Notes: generated by a model not told the origin, from the letters alone. Shown: positions 34,305 to 43,995, counted from the stretch's first letter. The stretch is DNA of 64,000 nucleotides from CADEED01 sp035765415 (GCA_035765415.1 DASTXR010000073.1:1-64000); one strand, 5' to 3'. Program-made: numbers and translations.

Positions 34305-36207
34305 TCAGGGATTCTAGCCGCTCCGACAGCTCCAGCCAGCGTGTCTCGAGTTGTTCCACTTCGCGAATGAGAACCGCGTGGCGTTCCGTGACCTTGCGCG
34401 CATGAGCCGCATCACGGGAATAGTCGACATCGGCGAGCTCCTTCTCGAGCTTCGCGCGCTCCTGCCCGAGCTTTTCCAACGACGTCTCGATGGACTTGAT
34501 CTCCTGCCGTTTCGGCGCGACGTCGTTGCGCGCGTCGGCCTTTTCGCGCTTCTGTCCGCGCCCCTTCTCGCCGCGGGTATCGCCGCGTACTTTCGGCGCG
34601 GCAGGCGTGGAAGCGGAACTGCCGCGCTTCTCCAGCCAGTTGGAGTAGTCCTCGAGGTCTCCCTCGAAGTCGGTGACCGCGCCGTCGGCGACCAGCCAGA
34701 ACTGGTCGCAGACGCTGCGCAGCAGGCCGCGATCGTGCGAGACCACGATCACCGCGCCGGCGAAGTCCTGCAGCGCGGTGATCAGCGAATGACGCATCTC
34801 GAAATCGAGGTGGTTAGTGGGCTCGTCGAGCAGCAGCAGGTTGGGGCGCTCGGCCACCAGGATGGCCAGCGCCAGGCGCGCGCGTTCGCCGCCGGAGAAG
34901 TGCACCACCGGTTCGAACACGCGGTCGCCGCGAAAGCCGAAACCGCCGAGGTGATTGCGGCGCCGCTGTTCGTCCCATTGACTGCGCGCACCGATTTCAT
35001 CGATGCGGTTGGTGAGGGCTATCAACGCCGTGTCGCGCGAGTCGAGCCGGTCCACCTCCAGCTGCGCGAAATTGCCGACGATGAGGTCAGGCGACGCAAC
35101 GCGGTCGCCGCCGGCGGGCGGCAGTGCGCCCGAAATGAGCTTCATGAGCGTGGACTTGCCGGCGCCGTTGCGTCCGAGAATGCCGATGCGCTCGCCCGGA
35201 TTCACCGAGCGCCCGACGCCCGAAATCACCACGCGATCGCCGTAACCGGCCGACGCGCCGTCGAGCGTGACCAGGGGCTGCGGCAACTTGTTGGCCGCGG
35301 CGAATTCCCACTCGAAGGTGTCGAGCTCCTGGTAGGTCGCGATGGTCTCGAGTTTCGACAGCGCCTTGATGCGGCTCTGTACCTGGCGCGCCTTGCTGGC
35401 CTGGGCGCGGAAGCGGTCGATGAACGAGTGCAGCCGCGCCGTTTCACGCGCCTGCCGCGCCGCCATGGCGGCCGACTGCTGGATGCTGGCGGCGTGCTGG
35501 CGCTGGAAGTCGGTGTAGTTGCCGGTCCAGTGCGTGAGCTGGCCGCTTTCCAGGTTGACGATGCGGTTCACGATGTCGTCGAGGAACTCGCGGTCATGCG
35601 AGACCAGCAGCAGGGTGCCGGCGAATCGCTGCAGCCAGCCCTCGAGCCACAACACGGCGTCGAGATCGAGGTGGTTGGTCGGCTCGTCGAGCATGAGCAC
35701 GTCGGCGCGCGACATCAGCGCACGCGCCATGTTGGCGCGCATCTGCAGGCCGCCCGACAGTTCCTTCACCTTGCGGTCGATGTCGGAAGGCGCGAACCCC
35801 AGTCCGTCGGCGAGTTCCGCGGCGCGCGCGGCGGAGGTGTAACCGCCGGCGAGATCGTAGTCGCCTAACAGGTGCGCCTCCTGCATGCCGTCGTCGTCGG
35901 CGCGTGCTTTCTCGAGCTCGGCCTCGATGGCCATGAGCCGCGAGTCGCCGCTGCGCACGTATTCGAGCACCGTGGATTCCGTGCGCGGCAATTCCTGCGA
36001 CACCGAGACGAAGTTGAGCTTGCCGGGCACGGAGTAATCGCCGGAATCGGCGCCAAGGTCACCTCGCAGCAGCGCGAGCAGGCTCGACTTGCCGCACCCG
36101 TTGCGTCCGACGATGCCGATCTTGTCGCCACGGAAGATGGTGAGGTTGGCCCGGTCGAAAAGGACCGTGGCGCCCCTTCGCAGGCGCAGTTCCCGAAGTT
36201 CAAGCAT
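34297..36207 (-). CDS. ABC-F family ATPase (YheS/Uup-like)
   Basis: This 636-residue protein has two ABC domains without membrane helices. The Walker A loops are GRNGCGKSS (about 36-44) and GRNGAGKST (second domain). The signatures are LSGGLQMR and FSGGERARL, and LLLLDEPTNHLD occurs in both halves. A highly charged C-terminal coiled coil (about 560-636) completes it. ABC-F proteins bind the ribosomal E site and relieve stalled translation or protect against antibiotics. The start at 36207 is the normal family start (MLELRELRLRRG). Confidence 0.93.
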   Translation of the reverse strand: MLELRELRLRRGATVLFDRANLTIFRGDKIGIVGRNGCGKSSLLALLRGDLGADSGDYSVPGKLNFVSVSQELPRTESTVLEYVRSGDSRLMAIEAELEKARADDDGMQEAHLLGDYDLAGGYTSAARAAELADGLGFAPSDIDRKVKELSGGLQMRANMARALMSRADVLMLDEPTNHLDLDAVLWLEGWLQRFAGTLLLVSHDREFLDDIVNRIVNLESGQLTHWTGNYTDFQRQHAASIQQSAAMAARQARETARLHSFIDRFRAQASKARQVQSRIKALSKLETIATYQELDTFEWEFAAANKLPQPLVTLDGASAGYGDRVVISGVGRSVNPGERIGILGRNGAGKSTLMKLISGALPPAGGDRVASPDLIVGNFAQLEVDRLDSRDTALIALTNRIDEIGARSQWDEQRRRNHLGGFGFRGDRVFEPVVHFSGGERARLALAILVAERPNLLLLDEPTNHLDFEMRHSLITALQDFAGAVIVVSHDRGLLRSVCDQFWLVADGAVTDFEGDLEDYSNWLEKRGSSASTPAAPKVRGDTRGEKGRGQKREKADARNDVAPKRQEIKSIETSLEKLGQERAKLEKELADVDYSRDAAHARKVTERHAVLIREVEQLETRWLELSERLESLNG

Positions 36208-36356
36208 GAGTGGGTTCCAGCATGGGGGCGCGATTCTAGGGGAGCGAGGCTATCCTGTCGTCGGTGTTTGGACGACGGCGCCTGACCCGAAACCCGGGCC
36301 CTCACCGTTGATGTCTCAGAGCGCGTCTCAGCGACAATTCAAGGGAGCAGGCAGAA

Positions 36357-36983
36357 ATGAAAGCTCATCATTCATGGGCACTGGCCGCGGTGCTGGCGTT
36401 GCCCGTCACGGTTTGGGCGGCGGAGCCGGTTGCTCCGCCATGCGCCGCATCATCGAACGTGTCCGACTACGGCGTGGAGATGACCGACCTCATCGACAAG
36501 GTCGCGAAGCGCACCGGCAAGCAATTCATCGTCGACCCGCGCGTGCGGGCCCAGGTTTCCACATCGGGCCTCGATCCCGACAAGATCGACTATGGCAGGC
36601 TGCTCGCGATTCTCACGATCCACCAGTTCGCCGCCTACGAATCGAACGGCGTCGTGAAGGTCCTGCCCGACGCCAACGCCCGGCAATTGCCGATCCCGGT
36701 CACCACCGAAGTCCCGGCGAAGGCGCTCGACGACGAATACGTGACGGTGATGTTCCAGGCGAAGAACATGTGCACGGCGCACGCGGTGCCGGTGCTGCGG
36801 CCGCTCATGCCGCAGGCCGCCCACCTTGCGGCGTTCCCGCAGGCCAACACGCTGTTGATTTCCGATCACGCGGGCAATGCGCGCCGCATCATCGATATGG
36901 CCGAACGCCTCGACAAGGCGGCGCCGGCCGGGCAGAAGTGCCCGCCCGACATGTGGGCGGCCGCCAAGGGCGACGGCAAGTAG
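36357..36983 (+). CDS. Stand-alone secretin N0-N1 domain protein
   Basis: This 208-residue protein has a signal peptide (MKAHHSWALAAVLALPVTVWA). A segment resembling the GspD N0 domain follows (VEMTDLIDKVAKRTGKQFIVDPRVRAQV to GVVKVLPDANARQLP). Next is an N1/secretin_N-like segment (YVTVMFQAKN to ANTLLISDHAGNARRIIDMAERLD). There is no beta-barrel secretin domain, and the gene ends with a normal stop codon, so it is a complete small protein rather than a visible truncation. Three cysteines may form a disulfide. It could dock to a type II secretin or its substrates. No gsp operon adjoins it. Confidence 0.75.
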   Translation: MKAHHSWALAAVLALPVTVWAAEPVAPPCAASSNVSDYGVEMTDLIDKVAKRTGKQFIVDPRVRAQVSTSGLDPDKIDYGRLLAILTIHQFAAYESNGVVKVLPDANARQLPIPVTTEVPAKALDDEYVTVMFQAKNMCTAHAVPVLRPLMPQAAHLAAFPQANTLLISDHAGNARRIIDMAERLDKAAPAGQKCPPDMWAAAKGDGK

Positions 36984-36989
36984 TTAGCG

Positions 36990-38231
36990 TCAGCGCCCCA
37001 CCGGCGTCAGCAGGAACATGCGCTGGTTGTGGCACGGAACCGTCGTGATGGTGGAGGTGCCGGTGACCGGATCGAACTGGCTGCTCGGGCACAGCGTCAG
37101 GGGTTCCGAGTTGACGTAGCCACCCGCGGTGATCTGGCCGCGGCGGTTCACGGCGTACGCGTAGGTCAGCGTGATGCCGGCAGAGCGCGGGATCAGCGTG
37201 TTGAGATCGTAAACGAGGCCGCCTTTCCACAGCACCGCGCGCTCTGAGCTGTTGTCGGAGAACGGGCAGTACTGGCCGGCGCCTGAATCGCCCACGGTCT
37301 CGCCGTCGTAACCCACGCCGTAGGCGTGGCTCGAGACGGCACCGGGCAAATGCGGCAGCACGATTTCGCGGCCGTCACGCTCCCAGCGCACCGCCACGCC
37401 GGGATCGCACCCGTTGGCGAAGTCGGGCTGCGAGTTCGTGGAGATGCGTCCGGCCACTTCGCCAAGATCGTTGATATCGGTGGCGTCGACGCTGTGAGCG
37501 GGGTCGGCCGCGTGCAGCACGACCAGTTGCCCTGTAGGCACGTGGTAACGCACCGCCGAACGATCCACCGTACCGACCGCCACGTCGTGCACGTTGATGG
37601 CGGAGGGCGAACCACCCAGCGGCCCGGAAGTTTCCACGCCGGCCGCATTGCGGATCACCCAGCGGGTCTTGATGCACAGTTGATCCACCGGGGGAGGCAG
37701 GCTCGGGTCGCCGCGCAGCGCCCAACCCACGGTGTAGCGGCCATTGCCGTCGACGGCCGCCTGGAACTGGAGGTTTTCGCCGCAGGCCGGGTCGAAGAAG
37801 ATGCGCTCGCGGCCGCCAGCCAGCGACCACTTCGTGGCGTAGATGCCGCCGCCTTCGGGTGTGCCGAACTCGTAACCGAACAGCTCGCCGCGATTGTTGA
37901 TGTTGTAGCTGTACGAGGCGACCGGGCCTGAACGCGGCAGTTCCACGGCCCCGAACCACGGCGCGGCGACGAAAGTGCCGCTCAGGAACTGCAGGGTCCC
38001 GGTCGCCGGGTCGACGGTGGAATAACAATTGGCCGTCGCATTGACGACGCCGAAGTCGTTGATCCGGGTGATCGACGCGCCCGCCGAGTAGCCGTCGACA
38101 CAGCCGTCCGTGAGCGAATCGGGAATGGGCAGTTGCGTGACGCGATAGCGGCTGACCGCGGGTTCGTGCGCCTGCGCGCCAAACGCACAGAGCAGGCCTG
38201 CAAACGTGGCGAGTGAGCGAGGAAGTTTCAT
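36990..38231 (-). CDS. Exported HAF-repeat protein, paralogue 1
   Basis: This 413-residue protein has a signal peptide (MKLPRSLATFAGLLCAFGAQA) and then repeated units of the HAF kind, where short motifs such as INDFGVVNATAN, INNRGELFGYE, INDLGEVAGRIS and VNRRGQITAGGY recur every 40-60 residues. Such repeats are predicted to form a beta-propeller outside the cytoplasm. It is a clear relative of the next gene upstream (38317-39537). I chose ATG 38231 for the clean signal peptide. Function unknown. Confidence 0.8.
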   Translation of the reverse strand: MKLPRSLATFAGLLCAFGAQAHEPAVSRYRVTQLPIPDSLTDGCVDGYSAGASITRINDFGVVNATANCYSTVDPATGTLQFLSGTFVAAPWFGAVELPRSGPVASYSYNINNRGELFGYEFGTPEGGGIYATKWSLAGGRERIFFDPACGENLQFQAAVDGNGRYTVGWALRGDPSLPPPVDQLCIKTRWVIRNAAGVETSGPLGGSPSAINVHDVAVGTVDRSAVRYHVPTGQLVVLHAADPAHSVDATDINDLGEVAGRISTNSQPDFANGCDPGVAVRWERDGREIVLPHLPGAVSSHAYGVGYDGETVGDSGAGQYCPFSDNSSERAVLWKGGLVYDLNTLIPRSAGITLTYAYAVNRRGQITAGGYVNSEPLTLCPSSQFDPVTGTSTITTVPCHNQRMFLLTPVGR

Positions 38232-38264
38232 GGCAGCGGTCCCCCGGGTAATTCCTGTCTGCTG

Positions 38265-38286
38265 GCCGGTACTCTGTCGTACCGGC
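38265..38286. repeat. Perfect hairpin between the two HAF-repeat genes
   Basis: GCCGGTAC-TCTGTC-GTACCGGC forms an 8-bp perfect stem with a six-base loop in the 85-bp gap between the paralogues. No T-tract follows on the minus strand, so it is not a simple terminator. It could stabilise or process the joint mRNA, or hold a regulator site. Confidence 0.55.
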
Positions 38287-38316
38287 GCGATCGATGACAC
38301 GAGGAGCGCCGCGGCG

Positions 38317-39537
38317 TCAGCCTGCCGGCGTCAGTAGATAGACCCGCAGGTGCGGGCAGGGCTGCGATTCGACGTGGTTGGTGCCCGTTTCCGGATCGAA
38401 GACCACGCGCGGGCACTGCAACAGCGGATCGCCGTTCCTGAAACCGGTGGCGAGGATCTGGCCATGGCGGTTGATCGAGCTCGCCGACACCAGCGTGATG
38501 CGCAGCCCGCGCGGAATGGTGTCGTTGAGGTCGATCGCCCGGCTGCCACGCCACAGCGTGGCTCGTTCGTTCGCAACGGACACGAAGGAACAATAACTGC
38601 CCGGGCCGGAATCCCCGACGGCATCGTCGTCATACCCGGCGGCCGCGGCGCGACTCGAAACCGCGCCGGGCAGATGTGGCAGGACTCGCTCGCTTCCGGC
38701 GCGATCCCAACGCAGTGCGGTGTTTCGCGGGCAGGACCCGTCGGGCGGATACGTGACCGAGAGACCCGCGCTTTCACCGTGATCGTTGATGTCTTTCGCC
38801 ACGGCGGCGTTGGTGGAATCAGTGCTCGCACGCAGCACGCGGATCTGCCCGCTCGGCACGTGCATGCGCACCGCTGCGTTGTCCACGGTGCCCACGGCGA
38901 GGTCAAAACCGTTGATGTCGTAGGCGGAACCGTTGAGCGGCCCAGGGATCTCCACGCCGGCCGCGTCCCGGATGAGCCAGCGACTGACGATGCACAAGGT
39001 GGGGAAATCCGGGCTGCTGCGCAGGCCCCAGCCGACCACGTAACGCGAGTTCCCGGCAGCGGTGCCGGAAATGTCGAGGCCTCCGCACGATGGCTCGTCG
39101 AAGATGCGTTCGAATCCGCCGGCGACGTTCCAGCGCACGCCATGGATCACGCCACTTTCTTCGGGCGAGTCACCGCCGAACGCCTGCCCGCGATTGTTCA
39201 CACCTTGCGTGAACGCCGAGGTGCCGGTTCTCTGCAGCGGGATGGACGGGAACCAGGAAGTGCCGAGAAATGCGGCGCTGGCCGATCGCACCGCGGGCGC
39301 CGTGGGATTGGGGTCGAAGTACGTCACGCACGTGAAGTTCGCGCTGACCAGGCCGAAATCGTTGACCGTGGCACTCAACGCGACGTTGTGCAGACCTGGC
39401 AGACAGGGGGCGAGCAGCTCTTGCGGCGGATCGATCTCGTCGGCCTGGTAGCGAGGCGCGGGCCTGGCTCCATGCGCGACGACCGGAACAGACCCGAGGA
39501 GGGCGGCGCAAGCCAGCAATGCTAAGGAAGGTTTCAT
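38317..39537 (-). CDS. Exported HAF-repeat protein, paralogue 2
   Basis: This 406-residue protein has a signal peptide (MKPSLALLACAALLGSVPVVA). HAF-like repeats follow (VNDFGLVSANFT, VNNRGQAFGGDS, INDHGESAGLSV, INRHGQILATGF). It aligns along its length with paralogue 1, sharing LPHLPGAVSS, AVGTVD, the GYDG/GYDD-GDSG segment and a TPxG end, so a tandem duplication is very likely. Many cysteines are conserved in place, suggesting disulfides in an exported protein. A ribosome site AGGGGA precedes the ATG on the minus strand. Function unknown. Confidence 0.8.
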   Translation of the reverse strand: MKPSLALLACAALLGSVPVVAHGARPAPRYQADEIDPPQELLAPCLPGLHNVALSATVNDFGLVSANFTCVTYFDPNPTAPAVRSASAAFLGTSWFPSIPLQRTGTSAFTQGVNNRGQAFGGDSPEESGVIHGVRWNVAGGFERIFDEPSCGGLDISGTAAGNSRYVVGWGLRSSPDFPTLCIVSRWLIRDAAGVEIPGPLNGSAYDINGFDLAVGTVDNAAVRMHVPSGQIRVLRASTDSTNAAVAKDINDHGESAGLSVTYPPDGSCPRNTALRWDRAGSERVLPHLPGAVSSRAAAAGYDDDAVGDSGPGSYCSFVSVANERATLWRGSRAIDLNDTIPRGLRITLVSASSINRHGQILATGFRNGDPLLQCPRVVFDPETGTNHVESQPCPHLRVYLLTPAG

Positions 39538-39624
39538 CCTGAAATCCCCTCTTGATTCTTGTTATTCGACGAAGGAGATACTTGTCACGCGGCGTCAACC
39601 TGGTCTAGCTAGGCGGGCGCACCT

Positions 39625-42126
39625 TCAGACGCTGCGCGGTTTCGCGATCTTGTCGAGCCCGGCGGATTGCGCGATCAGGCTGGCGAACGCCGGGCCCGTC
39701 TCCTGCTGGCGCGCCAGCAACAGCCGCAGCTCTTCGAGCGTGACGGGTTCGCCGAACAGCTTGCCCTGGCCGAAGCCGCAATGGTGGCGGCGCAGGAAAT
39801 TCAGGTGGCCCAGGGTCTCCACGCCCTCGGCGATCACGTTCATCTTGAGGCTGCGGCCCATCTCGATGACGGTGCGCACGATGGTGGCGTCGCTCTCGTC
39901 GTCGTCCACGTCGCGCACGAACGACTGGTCGACCTTGAGCGTGCCGATGGGGAACTGCTGCAGCGCTGAGAGCGATGAATAACCCGTGCCGAAGTCGTCG
40001 ATGGACAGGTGCAGGCCCATGGCGTAGAGCTCGTCCAGCAGGTGCAGCGTGCGCTTGGAGTCGGCCATCAGCGTGGTCTCGGTGATCTCGAGCTCGAAGC
40101 ACGTGGGCGAGACGCCGTGCTTGCGGAACACGGACCTGAAGCGAAGGATGAAACTCGCCTGGCGCAGCTGCTTGAGCGAGAGATTCAGCGAGATGCGGCC
40201 CGGCGTGGTGACCGTCTGCTGCAGGTCGCGATAGTCCTGGCAGACGCGGTTCAGGACCCACTCGCCCACTTCCAGGATCAGGTTGGTTTCTTCGGCGAGC
40301 GGTATGAACTGCGACGGCGGTATGTCGCCGTGTCCCGGCAGGCGCCAGCGCAGCAGCGCTTCGGCGCCCACGATGCGCCCGTCGCGCAGGTCCACCTTGG
40401 GCTGGTAGTGCATGAGGAACTCGTCGCGCTCCAGCGAGCGGCGCAGCTTGCTCTTCAGCATGAGCCGCTCGACCGCGGCGGCATTCATCTCCGGCGAGTA
40501 GAACGCGAACGAATTTCCGCCGTTCTGCTTGGAGTGGTACATGGCCGCATCCGCGTTGCGGATGAGGTCGATGACGTTCTCGGCATCGCGCGTGCAGAAC
40601 GCCACGCCGATGCTCGCCGTGAGGAACACTTCGTGCTCCTGGAGCTGGAAGGCGCGGCCCACTTCGGCGAGCACCGAACGCGCGAGCTGGGCCACCGTGC
40701 CGCGGTTGTCGGCATCGGCGGCGAGGTCGTCGACGAACATCGCGAATTCGTCGCCGGCGAGGCGGCCGATGGTGGTTTCCTGCGGCAGCGCGCGCGTCAG
40801 GCGTTCGGTGAGGATCTCGAGCGTGCGGTCGCCGGCGGCGTGGCCGAACGTGTCGTTGATCTCCTTGAACCGGTCCATGTCCAGGTACAGCAGTGCAAGG
40901 CTGGTCTTGTTGCGGATGGCGCGCGCGATCGCCTGCTGCAGCAGATGCTGGAACTGCATGCGATTGGGCACCTTGGTCAGCGCGTCGTAACGCGCCAGGT
41001 AGCGGATGCGGCGTTCGGCGCGCTTGCGCTCGGTGACGTTGCGCACCACGAAGATGGTGCCCTGGTACTGCGGATCGTCGGTGGTGATCTGCGAGCCGGT
41101 GATGGCCACCGGGATCGTCTGCCCCTGGCGTGTCTTCACCACGGTTTCGCGCGTGTCCTGCGAGGCGCGCAGCATGTCGAATTCGCTGCGTTCGCGTTCG
41201 TCGAAGATCGACAGGATGGTTCGGCCGACCAGCTCTTCTTCACCCCAGGCGAGCAGTTTGCAGGCCGACTGGTTGGCCATGCGGATCACGCCATCCGGCG
41301 AGGTCACGAACACCGCATCGGTCATGCTGCCGAGCACGTTGGTCAGGTAGTTCTTGTTGATGGTGGTCTGGCGCAGCTTCTGCCGCATGCGTTCGAGCGC
41401 CGCCTGCAGCTCGCCGAGTTCGTCGCGCCTTCCGACTTCCATCGGCCGCGAATAGTCGCCCTGCGCGATGCGGTCGGCGCTCTTGATGAGCGTGGTGATG
41501 GGCGCATGGACCCGGCGACCGGCCCACCAGGCGAGGGTCAGTCCCAGCACCAGCGCGACCACGCCCAGTGCGCCGGCGAGCCACAGCGCCTTGCGTATCT
41601 GCGCTCGTTCCACGGCATCGAAATGCGTACGCGCCAGCGTGGATTCGGGCGCGCCTTCGAGCGAACGGACCTCGACCTCGATTTCCCCCACGGTCTGCGG
41701 GGCTACCACCCCCGGCATGGCCTCTACATCGGCCCGTACCGGCATGACCACGCTTCGGGTGATCCCACCGGTCGTGTCACCGGAACGGCGCCACGCATAG
41801 AGCTCGTTGCCCACGGTGTCGCGCAGGATCACTCCCAGCAGGGTGTCGTCGCGCAGGAAGGTTTCGAGGTCGCCCGCCAGCTCGCTGCGCTCATTGCGCA
41901 GGACCCTGTCCGCCACGCGCCCGGCCATGTGCCGCGCCAGTTCCCCGGCACGCAGGTTGAGCTCGCCCTCGACGCGGCTGCGGGTATCGGCGGTGGCCGT
42001 ATCGATCAGCGCGGCATGCTGGGACTGGTTCTCGTAGACCATGACCGCGCCCACCGCAAGCGACACCGCAATGGCTGCAGCCACGGCGACGGCTATGTAC
42101 TTGCTCTTGAAGCTGGCGATAGTCAC
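39625..42126 (-). CDS. Membrane GGDEF-EAL cyclic di-GMP protein with HAMP and PAS
   Basis: The protein has 833 residues. Two transmembrane helices (about 10-30 and 185-205) bracket a periplasmic sensor region. A HAMP segment (about 206-260), a PAS domain (about 262-375), GGDEF (about 385-545) and EAL (about 560-805) follow. The GGDEF site reads AGDEF, usually still compatible with diguanylate cyclase activity. The EAL domain keeps EALLRW, ETT, DDFGTGYSS and AEGVET, so phosphodiesterase activity is expected. It turns over cyclic di-GMP in response to an envelope signal of unknown nature. Confidence 0.93.
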   Translation of the reverse strand: MTIASFKSKYIAVAVAAAIAVSLAVGAVMVYENQSQHAALIDTATADTRSRVEGELNLRAGELARHMAGRVADRVLRNERSELAGDLETFLRDDTLLGVILRDTVGNELYAWRRSGDTTGGITRSVVMPVRADVEAMPGVVAPQTVGEIEVEVRSLEGAPESTLARTHFDAVERAQIRKALWLAGALGVVALVLGLTLAWWAGRRVHAPITTLIKSADRIAQGDYSRPMEVGRRDELGELQAALERMRQKLRQTTINKNYLTNVLGSMTDAVFVTSPDGVIRMANQSACKLLAWGEEELVGRTILSIFDERERSEFDMLRASQDTRETVVKTRQGQTIPVAITGSQITTDDPQYQGTIFVVRNVTERKRAERRIRYLARYDALTKVPNRMQFQHLLQQAIARAIRNKTSLALLYLDMDRFKEINDTFGHAAGDRTLEILTERLTRALPQETTIGRLAGDEFAMFVDDLAADADNRGTVAQLARSVLAEVGRAFQLQEHEVFLTASIGVAFCTRDAENVIDLIRNADAAMYHSKQNGGNSFAFYSPEMNAAAVERLMLKSKLRRSLERDEFLMHYQPKVDLRDGRIVGAEALLRWRLPGHGDIPPSQFIPLAEETNLILEVGEWVLNRVCQDYRDLQQTVTTPGRISLNLSLKQLRQASFILRFRSVFRKHGVSPTCFELEITETTLMADSKRTLHLLDELYAMGLHLSIDDFGTGYSSLSALQQFPIGTLKVDQSFVRDVDDDESDATIVRTVIEMGRSLKMNVIAEGVETLGHLNFLRRHHCGFGQGKLFGEPVTLEELRLLLARQQETGPAFASLIAQSAGLDKIAKPRSV

Positions 42127-42267
42127 GGAATCCCGATCGTTCTAATTTGCGGTCATCTTAACCGTCGGTTTCCGGGGTGGGCCACCTTCGCCACACCCCG
42201 ACAGGGGCGCAATGTCGATTTGTTCCGCCGAAAGACGGGTCCCACGGTCCGGTAGGATAACCAGCGA

Positions 42268-42993
42268 ATGGCAGGAACCCTCGATTTCACGGTGGATCAG
42301 CTCACGGGACGCACCCGGAGCCACCTGTCGGATCTGTCCGGCGCGCCTTGCACGCTGCATAAGGAGGCCATTGCACCCTTTCTGGCAATGCGGGCCGCGG
42401 CGGCCGCCGATGGCATCGACCTGACAGCTTTCTCCAGCTTCCGGGATTTCGATCGGCAGCTCGGCATCTGGAACGGCAAGTTTCGCGGCGAGCGCCCCAT
42501 GCAGGACCGGTCGGGACTGCCGCTCGACGCGCTGTCGCTGACGCCGGAGGCGCGCGTGACCGCCATCCTCTGGTGGTCGGCATTGCCGGGTGCGAGCCGC
42601 CACCACTGGGGCACGGACTTCGACGTGCTGGACGCGAATGCGATGCCGTCGGGTTACAAGCTGCAGGTGGTGCCGGCCGAGTACGGACCCACGGGGCCAT
42701 TCCATCGGCTAACCACCTGGCTGGATGCGCACATGCACGCGTTCGGGTTCTTCCGGCCCTACACCACGGACCGTGGCGGCGTGTCGCCCGAACCCTGGCA
42801 CCTGTCGTATGCGCCCGTCGCGCAGCGCGCACAGGCGGCATTTTCAGCGGACAGCCTGCGCGCCGTGCTGGCGGGCTCGGTCATCGAAGGCAAGGAAGAG
42901 ATTCTCGCGGCGCTCGACCGCAATTACGCGAACTACGTGGTCAACATCGACGCGGCGCCGGCCGCGGCTCTCATGTCGCCACGGCTGGCCTGA
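42268..42993 (+). CDS. M15 family D-alanyl-D-alanine carboxypeptidase-like peptidase
   Basis: This 241-residue protein carries the LD/DD-carboxypeptidase zinc motifs. SRHHWGTDFDV provides the first histidine and the aspartate, and EPWHLSY provides the second histidine with its glutamate. VanY/LdcB-type enzymes trim the peptide stems of peptidoglycan. There is no evident signal peptide at this start, so export is unproven; an upstream start is not obvious. It is divergent from the GGDEF-EAL gene and convergent with the HD-domain gene three bases later. Confidence 0.88.
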   Translation: MAGTLDFTVDQLTGRTRSHLSDLSGAPCTLHKEAIAPFLAMRAAAAADGIDLTAFSSFRDFDRQLGIWNGKFRGERPMQDRSGLPLDALSLTPEARVTAILWWSALPGASRHHWGTDFDVLDANAMPSGYKLQVVPAEYGPTGPFHRLTTWLDAHMHAFGFFRPYTTDRGGVSPEPWHLSYAPVAQRAQAAFSADSLRAVLAGSVIEGKEEILAALDRNYANYVVNIDAAPAAALMSPRLA

Positions 42994-42996
42994 GGC

Positions 42997-43995
42997 TCAA
43001 CCCCAGACTTTCTTGATGGCCCCGAGCATGAGCGTGCGCGTGGTGGCCATGGAATCCTCGACGCCGGTGAACACCGGCGGCTGGCGCCGAAGCAGTCGCC
43101 AGTTTTCGCTGCGCAGAATTCGCTGCAGATATTCCAGATTGCGGTCGATGGATTCCATGTACGGGTTGCGGCCCTTGTACAGGACTTCCAGGTAGCGATA
43201 CGCGCGATTGAACTCGCCATCGAGCCGCTTGGCGCGCATGTCGAACACGAATTTCGGAGTCTGGCGCAGCAGGTCGAGACCGGACGCGTAGCGCACCTTC
43301 ACGTGCCCGTTCTCGCCGATGGGCAGCGCGACGCCGGCGAGCACGAACTCCGCGTACAGGCGGTCGCGGCATTTTTCGAGATAACAGCGATCGGCCATCT
43401 GCGCCATGAGATCGGCGGTGCCGACCAGGTGGCCGAGCTTGTGATCGCGCGGGTCGGGCGCCTCGATGTTCTTGAACGGCCGCTCGTAGCCCGTGTAGTG
43501 GATGATCTCGGCGGCGACCTTGGCCCACCGGCCCAGGTTGATCTTGGGTAGATAGTCGTTGAGGAACGCGGCGCCGCGCGAGACGTGCACGGTGGTGAAC
43601 TCGGCGCCGTTCGGCACGTCGGTGTCGCGCGTGGTGCGCAGGTAGCCGACGTCGTGGAACAGGGCGACGACGATGCCGAGCATGGCGCGCTCGTGGCCGA
43701 ACTTCTGCGCCTCCGGCACCTGCATCTCGTGGCCGACGATGAGCCGCGCGGTGGCGAGCGTGATGTCCAGCGTGTGCTGCTGGTCGTGGTAGACCGTGTC
43801 GACGCCGAAGTAGCCGGGCATGCGCCCGGAGAACATGCGTTCGAAGTCGCCGAACACGTGAGCGAAAGCGGGGAATTTCTGGCCGGGCCAGACCTTGTCG
43901 AACAGCTCTTCGATCGCGGCACGCACGTCGGGAGCCGAACTCACGAGTACCGTGTCGGTCACGTCGTAGTCGCTGCGGCGGGATTCCGCGATCAC
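42997..43995 (-). CDS. HD-domain protein, putative phosphohydrolase
   Basis: This 332-residue protein (with GTG start 43995) carries HD-superfamily metal motifs: YHDQQHTLDI, ALFHDVGYLRT (the HD pair), IIHYTGYE and ADLMAQMADRC. The order resembles eukaryote-like 3',5'-cyclic nucleotide phosphodiesterases, so cyclic nucleotide hydrolysis is possible but unproven. The start is uncertain. Upstream in-frame codons to 44055 contain only a TTG start, and later GTG codons exist. A GTGA-N6-TCAC site lies about 95 bases upstream, which would suit CRP-type control. Confidence 0.75.
   Translation of the reverse strand: MIAESRRSDYDVTDTVLVSSAPDVRAAIEELFDKVWPGQKFPAFAHVFGDFERMFSGRMPGYFGVDTVYHDQQHTLDITLATARLIVGHEMQVPEAQKFGHERAMLGIVVALFHDVGYLRTTRDTDVPNGAEFTTVHVSRGAAFLNDYLPKINLGRWAKVAAEIIHYTGYERPFKNIEAPDPRDHKLGHLVGTADLMAQMADRCYLEKCRDRLYAEFVLAGVALPIGENGHVKVRYASGLDLLRQTPKFVFDMRAKRLDGEFNRAYRYLEVLYKGRNPYMESIDRNLEYLQRILRSENWRLLRRQPPVFTGVEDSMATTRTLMLGAIKKVWG

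Noticed and set aside
42173..42200. CGGGGTG/CACCCCG inverted repeat ahead of the M15 peptidase gene
   Set aside because: The arms are short, very GC-rich and 14 bases apart; such matches are expected by chance in this sequence.
40009..42255. Long plus-strand open frame opposite the GGDEF-EAL gene
   Set aside because: The minus strand encodes a full set of HAMP, PAS, GGDEF and EAL motifs; the plus reading is low-complexity.
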